A DNA stretch of 16,004 nucleotides from CAYTES01 sp964436935 (GCA_964436935.1 CAYTES010000032.1:1-16004); one strand, 5' to 3'. Counted from the stretch's first letter, positions 1 to 6,674 are shown. Numbers and translations are program-made. The notes: generated from the sequence alone by a model not told the origin.

Positions 1-309
1 GGGGAGTTGTGCATTTTAGCGACGAGAACCGGATGGCGAACCAAACCTTTTTTCGTGATGAAGAAAAACGAGTCCGAATGTCTTGCTCTACGAATTTTCA
101 AGGATCTTCCGACTTTCTTCATCAGAGGATCCTTTTCATTTCACGCCATCGGAACGCTAAAACCCTTATCGAAGTGAGTACAAACCCCGCAAAGCGGGGC
201 GACTCTTTTCACATAAAGAGAATTAACAAGCGAGCCGATCAAGTGGCGCAAAAGTGAGCATGGAACTGAGAAAAAAGCCAGGAGGTTTATTTTAGGGCAA
301 ATAATAAAT
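1..309. other. No confident gene; structured leader-like stretch
   Basis: No gene can be supported here. A GTG-started frame on the plus strand (9-257, 82 codons) is open from the window edge, but its product resembles no family I know and looks like chance translation. The stretch holds three inverted repeats: AAGGATC at 100-106 with GATCCTT at 128-134, CCCCGC-AAA-GCGGGG at 185-199, and CTCTTT at 203-208 with AAAGAG at 215-220. AGGAGG at about 281-286 has no start codon at normal distance. The region may be the 3' end of an upstream transcription unit, an untranslated leader or an RNA gene cut by the window edge. Confidence 0.4.
185..220 (+). terminator. Tandem hairpins, possible terminator
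   Basis: A perfect 6-bp stem with a 3-base loop (CCCCGC AAA GCGGGG, 185-199) is followed by CGACTCTTTT and then a second 6-bp stem (CTCTTT at 203-208, AAAGAG at 215-220). The first stem is GC-rich and followed by a short pyrimidine/T run, so it could end a transcript arriving from the left. The T run is weak, so it could equally be part of a structured RNA. Confidence 0.35.
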
Positions 310-372
310 TTGTCAATTAAAAATGATTTTAAACCTGATCCCGAGGAGCATCCCCCATGCTATCGTACCCTT

Positions 373-1698
373 ATGAAAATTGGTTTTAGTGGATATTTTC
401 TCTGCCATCCTCATACGGGAATTGGGCAATACAGCCGCAATCTCCTTCGCGAGCTTGCGACTCAAAACCCCGAGATTCAATGGAAAATTCCCGTTCCACG
501 GTCCGTTGATTTCCTTGATTTGCCCTCTGCGCTACAGATCGAAATCCTTCCCGAGAAAAAATGGCCCACCGCCAGTTTGAGGAAGTGGTTTTGGGAGCAG
601 TTTCAGGTGCCGGCCTATTTTAAAAAACACCGAGTCGATTTAGCCCATTATCCTTATCCGGCCAACCCGCGCTGGGGCAACTTCCCATTCAAAACGCTGG
701 TGACCGTTCACGACACCATTCCCTGGCAGCGACCGGAATACCGCCGTCATCTCCGTTCTCGGCTTTACCAAGACAATGCCTTAAAGGCATTACTTAGGGC
801 CGATCACCTCATTGCCGTCTCTCAAACCACGGCCGACGAACTTCAATCCATTATTATTCCCTCCTCGGGCGTGGCTACCCCTCCGCTCTCTATCATTCAC
901 GAAGCCGCAGATCCCGTTTTTAACCCTAAAATTCAGGCCAACAAAGCCCCTAGGCCCTATTTTCTCTATGTGGGGGGATATGATCCCCGAAAGAACGTCG
1001 CCTCGCTCCTAGAGGCCTACAGACGGCATATACAGCCCTTGCATGAAGTGGATTTGGTTTTGGTGGGAGCTCGGGATCTTTCTCTGGCCCGCTACGTCGC
1101 CTTTCCCGAAACCCGTGCGCTCCGGGAATCCCTACAACGCTTCGGTTTTTCCTCTTCTCGCTTTGACCACTCAGATCCGCCGGCGCGGCCCCGGATCTTA
1201 AGTCGATTGGCCACAAAAAAGGCGACTAGTCAACGACTAGTCAACGACTATACACCGCCTAGTCATCAACCTGATCATTCACATGATTCTGGCGCTACGA
1301 GCGATCAGCTAAAAGCTTCTTTAATACTCACCTCGGGCCTTTCCTCAACCAGGCTTGCTGAATATTACCGAGGGGCGTTGGCTTTCGTCTCCCCCTCTTT
1401 TGCCGAGGGGTTCAACCTGCCCCTTTTGGAAGCGGCCGCCTGCGAAACGCCAATTCTAGCCTCAGATATTCCCATTCATCACGAAGTTTTAGGAGAGAAT
1501 GCGCTCTTTTTTGATCCTCATTCGGTGGAATCGCTCGGCAAAGCCCTTGAGAAAGTCGCTTTGGATGGCACAGAAAGAGAACGGTTAAAAAAGGGGGCAG
1601 TGCAACTCCATGAGAAGTATTCCTGGAAAAAGGCCGCACGAGAAACATTAGAAGTCTACAAACGCCTACTCTCTCCGTTCCCAAACGATCGGGCTTAA
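373..1698 (+). CDS. Glycosyltransferase family 4 (GT-B fold) with insert
   Basis: Probable cytoplasmic retaining glycosyltransferase that moves a sugar from a nucleotide donor onto a surface glycan; the sugar is unknown. From ATG 373 (441 residues) the protein opens MKIGFSGYF...TGIGQYSRNLL, the usual start of the acceptor domain. PYFLYVGGYDPRKN at about residue 195 begins the donor-binding Rossmann domain. EGFNLPLLE at 345-353 is the E-x7-E nucleotide-sugar motif, followed by ACETPILASDIP and LFFDP. A frame-open TTG lies 63 bases upstream (310); I prefer ATG 373 because it matches the family N-terminus. Residues about 265-318 are a low-complexity Ser/Thr/His/Asp-rich segment absent from typical members and containing an 11-bp DNA repeat. 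The stop overlaps the converging toxin remnant by four bases. Family assignment is firm, substrate unknown. Confidence 0.9.
   Translation: MKIGFSGYFLCHPHTGIGQYSRNLLRELATQNPEIQWKIPVPRSVDFLDLPSALQIEILPEKKWPTASLRKWFWEQFQVPAYFKKHRVDLAHYPYPANPRWGNFPFKTLVTVHDTIPWQRPEYRRHLRSRLYQDNALKALLRADHLIAVSQTTADELQSIIIPSSGVATPPLSIIHEAADPVFNPKIQANKAPRPYFLYVGGYDPRKNVASLLEAYRRHIQPLHEVDLVLVGARDLSLARYVAFPETRALRESLQRFGFSSSRFDHSDPPARPRILSRLATKKATSQRLVNDYTPPSHQPDHSHDSGATSDQLKASLILTSGLSSTRLAEYYRGALAFVSPSFAEGFNLPLLEAAACETPILASDIPIHHEVLGENALFFDPHSVESLGKALEKVALDGTERERLKKGAVQLHEKYSWKKAARETLEVYKRLLSPFPNDRA
1223..1269 (+). repeat. 11-bp tandem repeat inside glycosyltransferase gene
   Basis: The unit CGACTAGTCAA occurs at 1223-1233 and 1234-1244, continues as CGACTA at 1245-1250, and a degenerate copy (CGCCTAGTCATCAA) lies at 1256-1269. 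Eleven bases is not a multiple of three, so successive copies are read in different frames, yet the gene stays open. The repeat sits in the atypical low-complexity linker of the protein. Confidence 0.8.
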
Positions 1699-2035
1699 AG
1701 CTTTGAAACCAGCTCTTGAATGGTTTGGTCAAAATGGTACTGAAGTTCGTTATCTCCCATATTTTCCATGGTGGTTTTGGCATAAATGCAAAGTGGAACA
1801 AGTAATTCCCTTTTTATATAAAAATAGACGTAAAGTCGAAAACCACCGGATTTTCCTCGGTGCGTATCTTGACTGGAGATTCTTATTTTATAAATTCCCC
1901 TTCCTATCGCGGGGCAATTTCCTGATCGAGATCCAATCTTTCCAAAACGCCGAGAAGATCTTCTTTGATGTGAGGATATTTTTTCTTTAATTTTTTCAAC
2001 TGCTTTTTGAAATGGTCTGCAAAGAAAATGGGCAT
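1695..2035 (-). pseudogene. RelE/ParE-family toxin, frameshifted
   Basis: I found this by reading the minus strand across two frames. Frame one starts at ATG 2035, encodes 43 residues (MPIFFADHFKKQLKKL ... LDLDQEIAPR) and ends at TAG 1904-1906. The adjacent frame continues with IGRGIYKIRIS, then RGKSGGFR, IYAK and a tail ending ELVSKL before TAA at 1695-1697. YKIR, GKSGGFR and IYAK are hallmark blocks of RelE/ParE-type mRNA-interferase or gyrase-poison toxins. With one base restored the product would be 113 residues, a normal length. The ATG lies 9 bases after the antitoxin stop, standard toxin-antitoxin operon order. One missing base near the CCCCGCGATAGG stretch explains the break. It may be real decay, an assembly error, or less likely recoding. 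The 3' end overlaps the converging glycosyltransferase stop. Confidence 0.8.
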
Positions 2036-2044
2036 TTGGGAAAT

Positions 2045-2296
2045 TTAAACATCTTTTAGTTGATCTTTTGCACGGGGAAGTTTTTGGGTATCGAGTCGAT
2101 CCAGCAGACTATTCATGATCTGGATAGACTGATCCAATGCACTTTTTTTAGTGAGAAAATAGTATTTGATAAGAAAGGTAATCGTGGAGGTACGATTGCC
2201 CAACCCCTCTTGTTCTTGAATGAGATCCAATTCTTGAGGGATTTTATCGCTCACTTTAAGGACAATAGAAGGCATAAAAATGGCATTTTTATTCAT
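2045..2296 (-). CDS. Ribbon-helix-helix antitoxin of a RelE-type TA pair
   Basis: Small protein of 83 residues (76 if it starts at the second Met, position 2275, giving MPSIVLKVSDKI). The short strand IVLKVSD followed by two predicted helices (IPQELDLIQEQEGLGN and TSTITFLIKYYFLTKK) fits a ribbon-helix-helix DNA-binding domain, and the rest is a charged helical tail of the kind that wraps a toxin. It stands directly upstream of the RelE/ParE toxin remnant, so its expected roles are toxin neutralisation and autorepression. Neither start has an SD. A promoter with a near-perfect palindrome lies just upstream (2309-2336). The family call rests on fold pattern and partner rather than on a recognised signature. 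Confidence 0.75.
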   Translation of the reverse strand: MNKNAIFMPSIVLKVSDKIPQELDLIQEQEGLGNRTSTITFLIKYYFLTKKSALDQSIQIMNSLLDRLDTQKLPRAKDQLKDV

Positions 2297-2308
2297 ATAG
2301 ATACCAAT

Positions 2309-2336
2309 ATTATATAAATTTTATATAAAAAAGCAA
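2309..2336 (-). promoter_or_regulatory. TA-module promoter with overlapping palindromic operator
   Basis: On the minus strand a -35 box TTGCTT (plus 2331-2336), a 16-bp spacer and a consensus -10 TATAAT (plus 2309-2314) precede the antitoxin. The palindrome TATATAAA-T-TTTATATA (2311-2327) overlaps the -10 and spacer, a natural place for autorepression by the ribbon-helix-helix product. Predicted transcription would start about 5 bases before ATG 2296, close to leaderless. The region is AT-rich, so chance similarity is possible. Confidence 0.55.
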
Positions 2337-2435
2337 ACATTGCATTCCGGCGGCTCACTATTTATATTCCAGCCTTCTGTTTTTCTTTTACCGTATTCCA
2401 CATGACCAAAACCTTTCCAAAAGATGAAATTTTTA

Positions 2436-2470
2436 TGAAATCCATCAGATTTCACGGGAGCGGAGACCCG
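2436..2470 (+). other. Two adjacent hairpins upstream of LemA-like gene
   Basis: TGAAATC-CATCA-GATTTCA (2436-2454) is a perfect 7-bp stem with a 5-base loop. It is followed immediately by CGGG (2455-2458) pairing with CCCG (2467-2470). No T run follows, so they are not obvious terminators. They could be a structured leader, but the proposed lemA promoter at 2488-2516 lies downstream and would leave them outside that mRNA. Confidence 0.35.
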
Positions 2471-2487
2471 GTTCAAAAATCGTTCCC

Positions 2488-2516
2488 TTGATTATTGCCA
2501 CTTCCTCCTCTTAAAT
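2488..2516 (+). promoter_or_regulatory. Candidate promoter of LemA-like gene (leaderless)
   Basis: TTGATT (2488-2493), a 17-bp spacer and TTAAAT (2511-2516). Only six bases separate the -10 from ATG 2523, so transcription would begin at or next to the start codon. No SD is present, which agrees with a leaderless mRNA. Confidence 0.4.
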
Positions 2517-2522
2517 AGATTC

Positions 2523-3038
2523 ATGAGTCCAAATATCCTTATTTTGGTGGCCGGCGCCGTCTTGATTCTCATCATGATCCTCCTGTGGATATGGAATCAC
2601 ATGGTCGTTCAGTTTCACCATTTCAAGCAGATGCAAAGCGAGATGGTGGAGCGTTTTGCGCATCGGCGCGACGTGATTCCTTACTTGATCGAAAGTTATC
2701 GCAGTGCTGTTCCGGACGTGTCTTCAGCAGCAAATGAAAAGCTCGGCGAAATCATTAGTCAACGTTCCCAAACCTGGGAAACACGAGAATTCGATGCCAT
2801 CTGGGCTCAAGAGCAATCTTTGGAAGAGAAAATTCAAGATTTTTACAACCAGGTTGAAAATCGACCCGAGTTGAAACACGATATCGGATGGCTGGAGGCC
2901 TACAATGACATCCAAACGATTCATGAGGAGGTCGAGGCGCATGAAAAAGAGTATAAAGACTTAAGAACTCGGCTGGAGAAGAAATCAAAAACCTTTCCGT
3001 TTACATTATTTAGCGGATCGTTGAAGCGGGAACTGTAA
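2523..3038 (+). CDS. LemA-like membrane-anchored protein
   Basis: 171 residues. A hydrophobic segment at about 4-25 (ILILVAGAVLILIMILLWIW) is a single N-terminal membrane anchor, followed by a helical, charged domain. FAHRRDVIPYLIESYRS at about 45-61 corresponds to the LemA block usually written as RRxDLIPNLV, and the C-terminal part ENRPELKHDIGWLEAYNDIQ...HEKEYKDL...FPFTLFSG matches the order of the second LemA block, including the arginine/tyrosine helix and the final FP...L. LemA proteins are small anchored helical-bundle proteins whose biochemical role is unsettled. It precedes miaB by 81 bases on the same strand, possibly in one transcript. There is no SD before ATG 2523. The family call is good but divergent. 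Confidence 0.75.
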   Translation: MSPNILILVAGAVLILIMILLWIWNHMVVQFHHFKQMQSEMVERFAHRRDVIPYLIESYRSAVPDVSSAANEKLGEIISQRSQTWETREFDAIWAQEQSLEEKIQDFYNQVENRPELKHDIGWLEAYNDIQTIHEEVEAHEKEYKDLRTRLEKKSKTFPFTLFSGSLKREL

Positions 3039-3119
3039 TAGATTTAATCTTATGGGGAGTTCTACTTTTGCTTCCGTGGGACTTCGTTTTTTAATCAATT
3101 TCAAACTAAAAGTTTCCCC

Positions 3120-4577
3120 ATGCGCTACCACGTCACGACCTACGGCTGTCAGATGAATTCATCCGACACCGAGCGCCTCAACGCCGTTTTGGAACACCTC
3201 GGATATGAACCGGTGGCTTCCCAGGAGGAGGCGGATTTGCTCTTTTTCAACACCTGTTCCATTCGGCAAAAGGCTGAGAACAAGTTGTATGGACTGATGA
3301 GAGCTTTGAAGCGTCAACGCCAGGAACGGCCCAATCTGTTAGTCGGCATCACAGGGTGCATGGTGCGTCGTTCCAGCACGAGGCAATCCGTGAAAAAGGA
3401 TAAGTTATTGAGTCAGGAGGCGGTGGACATTGCGTTGCGCATTGAGGATTTGGGGCAGCTCGGGGCCTTGCTTCAGGAAGTGAACCCGGAATTGACGTTT
3501 CCTTCGCTTGGAGAGGGAACACTCGGCAACTACTTCAAGATTGCCCCTAAGCGGGAGTCCGTGGCCCAAGCTTGGATTCCCATCCAAACCGGGTGTGATA
3601 AGTTTTGTACCTTTTGCATTGTGCCGTATTCAAGAGGACGGGAGCGGAGTCGGCCGATGGAAGATATTTTAGCGGAATGCACGCAGGCGGTGGAAAACGG
3701 AGCACTCGAGATCACTTTGATCGGCCAAACGGTGGATTCGTACGGGTTGAGTGTGGGTGATAAGATGACCGGAGGATTCGATATCAAAGAAGCGATTCCC
3801 AATGTGGTGTTCAATGCGAAAATTTTCGAGTCGGAATCAAGCAAAGGGCACAATGTGATGGCCTTCAGTGCGCAGCGGCAGGAAGAGGAAAAAGCCGAAC
3901 GCCCATTCGTGACGTTGCTGCGAGAAATTGACCGTTTAAAGGCCAATGGGTTGAAGCGGCTTCGGTTCACGTCACCCCATCCGCAAGATTTTTCCGAAGA
4001 CTTGATCGTGCTCCATAAGGAATTGGAAACGCTCCAACCGTATATTCACCTCCCGGTTCAATCCGGAAGCAATCGCATCCTTAAGGCCATGCGCCGCACC
4101 TACACCCATGAGCACTACCGGGAGTTGATCGCCTTGATCCGAAAGCATCTTCCGAGCTGCGCCATTTCGACGGATGTGATTGTGGGATTTTCCGGAGAAA
4201 ACGAGGACGATTTTCAGGATAGTTATAATCTGTTGAAGGAGTTGCGTTTTGACATGGCTTTTTTAGCCCAATATTCGCCCCGTCGCGGCACCTTTGCCGG
4301 GAACAATATGAAAGATGATGTCAGCGTAGAAGATAAAGCGAGGCGTTTTCATGAGCTCAACCGCCTACTCACGGAAACCTCCCGCGAAAATCATGAGCGA
4401 TTTGTCGGTCAAGCCGTGGAAGTATTGGTCGAAAAACAGGAGGGGAACCGCTGTTCGGGTCGCACGACTCATTTCAAACAGGTCTTTTTTGAAAGTGGAA
4501 GGCCTTTGGTGGGGCGTTTGGTGGAGGTTAAAATCAACGAAGCACACAACTGGTTTTTGGAGGGGGAGTTGGTGTGA
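3120..4577 (+). CDS. miaB: tRNA-2-methylthio-N6-adenosine methylthiotransferase MiaB
   Basis: Radical-SAM enzyme that methylthiolates i6A37 in tRNAs reading UNN codons. 485 residues. The N-terminal UPF0004 domain opens YHVTTYGCQMNSSDTERL, and its three cysteines C10, C46 (FFNTCSIR) and C80 (ITGCM) bind the auxiliary cluster. The radical-SAM CxxxCxxC is C159-C163-C166 (GCDKFCTFCIVPYSRG). LPVQSGSNRILKAMRRTYT and ISTDVIVGFSGE are conserved barrel blocks. The C-terminus from about 425 is a TRAM domain. The YGCQMN opening separates it from RimO and MtaB. Unusual points are about 50 extra residues at 210-261, between the VDSYG block and FVTLLREID, and VDSYG where VNSYG is usual. It follows the LemA-like gene and converges on alaS. 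No SD. Confidence 0.95.
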   Translation: MRYHVTTYGCQMNSSDTERLNAVLEHLGYEPVASQEEADLLFFNTCSIRQKAENKLYGLMRALKRQRQERPNLLVGITGCMVRRSSTRQSVKKDKLLSQEAVDIALRIEDLGQLGALLQEVNPELTFPSLGEGTLGNYFKIAPKRESVAQAWIPIQTGCDKFCTFCIVPYSRGRERSRPMEDILAECTQAVENGALEITLIGQTVDSYGLSVGDKMTGGFDIKEAIPNVVFNAKIFESESSKGHNVMAFSAQRQEEEKAERPFVTLLREIDRLKANGLKRLRFTSPHPQDFSEDLIVLHKELETLQPYIHLPVQSGSNRILKAMRRTYTHEHYRELIALIRKHLPSCAISTDVIVGFSGENEDDFQDSYNLLKELRFDMAFLAQYSPRRGTFAGNNMKDDVSVEDKARRFHELNRLLTETSRENHERFVGQAVEVLVEKQEGNRCSGRTTHFKQVFFESGRPLVGRLVEVKINEAHNWFLEGELV

Positions 4578-4805
4578 ACCCACTACTTCTCTCGATCCAC
4601 TTTAAAAATGAACAAAAATGACTTGAGCGCACGTAGTAGAAATTTTATTTGGGTCTTGCGGGCCCCGGGCACCGCACGCCTATGGCGGGTGGTCGCAAAA
4701 ATTTCACGAAGTTTCGCGAAAATCATTTTTTTGAAAGCAATGTAGGGGGTTCTCGCCTGCCTGTCCGGTAGGCAGGGAAGGGGGAACGCCTTCCCACTTC
4801 CGCTA
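4578..4805. other. Convergent intergenic gap with palindromes
   Basis: No gene. It contains TTTCGCGAAA (4712-4721) next to a near-copy TTTCACGAA, and a GC-rich patch at about 4660-4690. Two mutually exclusive hairpins near the alaS end are described separately. Transcription of miaB and of alaS probably ends here, but neither has a textbook terminator with a T run. Confidence 0.5.
4756..4795. repeat. Dispersed-type palindrome plus overlapping hairpin
   Basis: CCTGCCT (4756-4762), a 7-base loop, then AGGCAGG (4770-4776) form a perfect stem. GGGAAGG (4775-4781) and CCTTCCC (4789-4795) form a second perfect 7-bp stem that shares two G bases with the first. CCTGCC...GGCAGG palindromes are, from memory, scattered between genes in many Patescibacteria genomes and give rise to spurious peptides containing LPDRQA; that same string is encoded on the minus strand here. 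Position just after the alaS stop suggests an mRNA 3' structure. Confidence 0.6.
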
Positions 4806-6674
4806 TCATTTCTCCCCCGCAAACTCAATCCCCGTTTCTCCGCCGCTCACCACGGCCTTGATGCGCCTTAATCCCGCACCGCACGACTCCTCTTTTTTGA
4901 TCGTGAAATGCCCCAAAACGCCGGTGTGCTGCACGTGAGGCCCTCCACAGATCTCCTTCGAGAAACGGTCCATGGTGTACACCTTGATTTTTTCATCGTA
5001 CCGATCCGGGAAAAGCCCGATCGCTTTCGCTTTTTTGGCATCCTCCACACTCATCATTTCGTAATAGACCGGTACATCGGCCGCAATGGCTTCATTCACC
5101 TTATCTTCCACGGCCTTTACTTGCTCCGGCGTGAGTTTTTCGGGATGGGTAAAGTCGAAACGGAGCCGTTCTTGCGTGATGTTCGAACCTTGTTGGTAGA
5201 CATGATCGCCCAATACCTCCCGAAGGGCTTGTTGAAGAAGGTGAGTGGCGGTATGCAGTTTTACTGTTTCTTCGTGATTGTCCGCGAGCCCTCCATGAAA
5301 ACGTCCGGCCGCCCCGGCTCGGGAAGTTTCTTGGTGGATTTTGAAAGCGGTTTCGTATCCTTCGCTATCCACTTCCAGTCCATGTTCCCGCGCCAAATCG
5401 CGAGTCATTTCAAGCGGAAATCCGTAGGTGTCATAGAGATGAAAGGTCATTTCTCCGGTGAGTTTTTGACTTCCTTCCTGCTGGAGTTGGTCGAGCATTT
5501 TTTTAAATTCACGTTCCCCCTGCGCCAAAGTGCTATGAAACTGCGCCTCCTCTTTTTGCAATTGGGAACGAATGAAGTCCAAAGTGCGGTCCAATTCTGG
5601 ATAAACGTCCTTGTATTGCGCAATGATGACGTCCGCCAACTCCACGGTAAAGAAACCTTCAATACCCAGTTTGATCCCGTGTCGAATCGCCCGGCGGATC
5701 AACCGCCGTAACACATACCCTTGATCCGTATTTGAAGGGCGTACCGACCGAGGGTCGGCCAATACAAAGGTGGAAGCCCGTAAATGATCGGCAATGATGC
5801 GAGCCGAAAGCGTCATCTCCTCGGAAAAATTCCTCAATTCCTTCCCGGATAAGGCCGCAATTTTTTCCATCAGTGGCACAAACAAGTCCGTCTCAAAAAT
5901 GGTCTTCACGCCTTGTAAAATGGCCGAAACCCGTTCCAATCCCAGCCCGGTATCCACATTCTGTTGTTTCAACGGCACAAAGGTTCCATCCGCCTTTTTG
6001 TCATACTGCATGAACACGTCATTCCAGATCTCGACCCACTCGTTATTGTCCGCCGGACCGCCTTTTTCATAGGGGTTTTCCAGGTTTTGACCGGTATAAT
6101 AGAACATTTCCGTATCCGGTCCGCACGGCCCGGTTTGCCCGGCCGGTCCCCACCAGTTTTCTTTTTTCCCATAGAAGAAAATGCGACGTTTTTGACCTGC
6201 AGCCGCGTTCGTGTCCCGCACAAAGCCTAAACTTTCCCACGTCGCTGCGGCTTCTTCATCTTTGGGTGCATCGGTATCGCCCTCAAAACAGCTCACACAC
6301 AATCGATCGGGATCCAGTCCCAGCCCCCCCTCCGTTTGCGAGACGGTTAAAAATTCGTAACTCATTTGAACCGCTTTTTCTTTGAAATAGTCTCCCAACG
6401 ACCAGTTCCCCAGCATTTCAAAAAACGTGAGATGCGTGGCATCGCCCACTTCATCAATATCATCGGTGCGAAGCGATTTTTGAACATCCACCAAACGACG
6501 TCCCGCCGGGTGCGGTTCTCCCATAAGGTAAGGCACCAACGGGTGCATCCCGGCAGTAGTGAACAACACGGTGGGGTCATTTTCGGGAATCAGCGAGGCG
6601 CCTGAAATTTCGGTATGCCCGTGCTTTTGGACAAAGAAATCGATGAAACGGCGGCGTAAAGTGCGGGAATTCAT
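4806..6674 (-). CDS. alaS: Alanyl-tRNA synthetase lacking the C-Ala domain
   Basis: Class II synthetase that charges tRNA-Ala. 622 residues against roughly 870 in most bacteria. The N-terminal catalytic core is complete: FFVQKHGHTEISGASLIP, NDPTVLFTTAGM (motif 1/2 region), HLTFFEMLGNWSLGDYFK, GPCGPDTEMFYYTG, and DTGLGLERV/YVLRRLIRRAIRHG (motif 3 region). The editing domain is present with zinc ligands H474 and H478 (HTATH) and C576 and H580 (CGGPH), ending GLRRIKAVVSG. The protein stops about 15 residues later, so the linker and C-terminal DHHA1/C-Ala domain, which aid tRNA elbow binding and dimerisation, are absent. The clean end after a full domain argues against truncation by mutation; short AlaRS forms are known to me from reduced CPR genomes. 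ATG 6674 has no SD; a -10-like TAAAAT lies 6 bases upstream. Confidence 0.95.
   Translation of the reverse strand: MNSRTLRRRFIDFFVQKHGHTEISGASLIPENDPTVLFTTAGMHPLVPYLMGEPHPAGRRLVDVQKSLRTDDIDEVGDATHLTFFEMLGNWSLGDYFKEKAVQMSYEFLTVSQTEGGLGLDPDRLCVSCFEGDTDAPKDEEAAATWESLGFVRDTNAAAGQKRRIFFYGKKENWWGPAGQTGPCGPDTEMFYYTGQNLENPYEKGGPADNNEWVEIWNDVFMQYDKKADGTFVPLKQQNVDTGLGLERVSAILQGVKTIFETDLFVPLMEKIAALSGKELRNFSEEMTLSARIIADHLRASTFVLADPRSVRPSNTDQGYVLRRLIRRAIRHGIKLGIEGFFTVELADVIIAQYKDVYPELDRTLDFIRSQLQKEEAQFHSTLAQGEREFKKMLDQLQQEGSQKLTGEMTFHLYDTYGFPLEMTRDLAREHGLEVDSEGYETAFKIHQETSRAGAAGRFHGGLADNHEETVKLHTATHLLQQALREVLGDHVYQQGSNITQERLRFDFTHPEKLTPEQVKAVEDKVNEAIAADVPVYYEMMSVEDAKKAKAIGLFPDRYDEKIKVYTMDRFSKEICGGPHVQHTGVLGHFTIKKEESCGAGLRRIKAVVSGGETGIEFAGEK

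Noticed and set aside
9..257. 82-codon GTG-started frame on the plus strand
   Set aside because: No family resemblance, passes straight through two hairpins (its AKRG string comes from the GC palindrome), and has no supporting start signal; kept only as a remark.
310..372. TTG-started N-terminal extension of the glycosyltransferase
   Set aside because: The added 21 residues are Pro/Glu-rich and not family-like; MKIGFSGYF at 373 is the standard opening. Cannot be fully excluded.
1223..1269. Short tandem repeat as a CRISPR array
   Set aside because: Units are 11 bp with no spacers and lie inside a coding sequence.
1895..1925. Programmed -1 frameshift in the toxin gene
   Set aside because: No canonical slippery heptamer or downstream stem is visible at the junction; a simple one-base loss or sequencing error is more likely.
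1703..1990. 95-residue plus-strand frame
   Set aside because: Lies antisense to the RelE-type toxin remnant, whose conserved blocks on the minus strand explain the sequence better.
2060..2317. 85-residue plus-strand frame
   Set aside because: Antisense shadow of the antitoxin gene.
2402..2491. 29-codon frame MTKTFPKDEIF...KSFP
   Set aside because: No SD, runs through both hairpins, ends just before the lemA promoter, and has no recognisable features.
3120..4577. UGA recoded to glycine, as in Gracilibacteria/Absconditabacteria
   Set aside because: miaB ends at TGA right after its TRAM domain, and conserved genes here contain no in-frame TGA, so the standard code holds.
4583..4828. 81-residue minus-strand frame containing CLPDRQAR
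   Set aside because: LPDRQA strings come from translating the CCTGCC...GGCAGG palindrome; overlaps the alaS 3' end and has no family features.
4908..5711. 267-residue plus-strand frame
   Set aside because: Antisense shadow of alaS; its product has no sensible family and alaS is conserved throughout.
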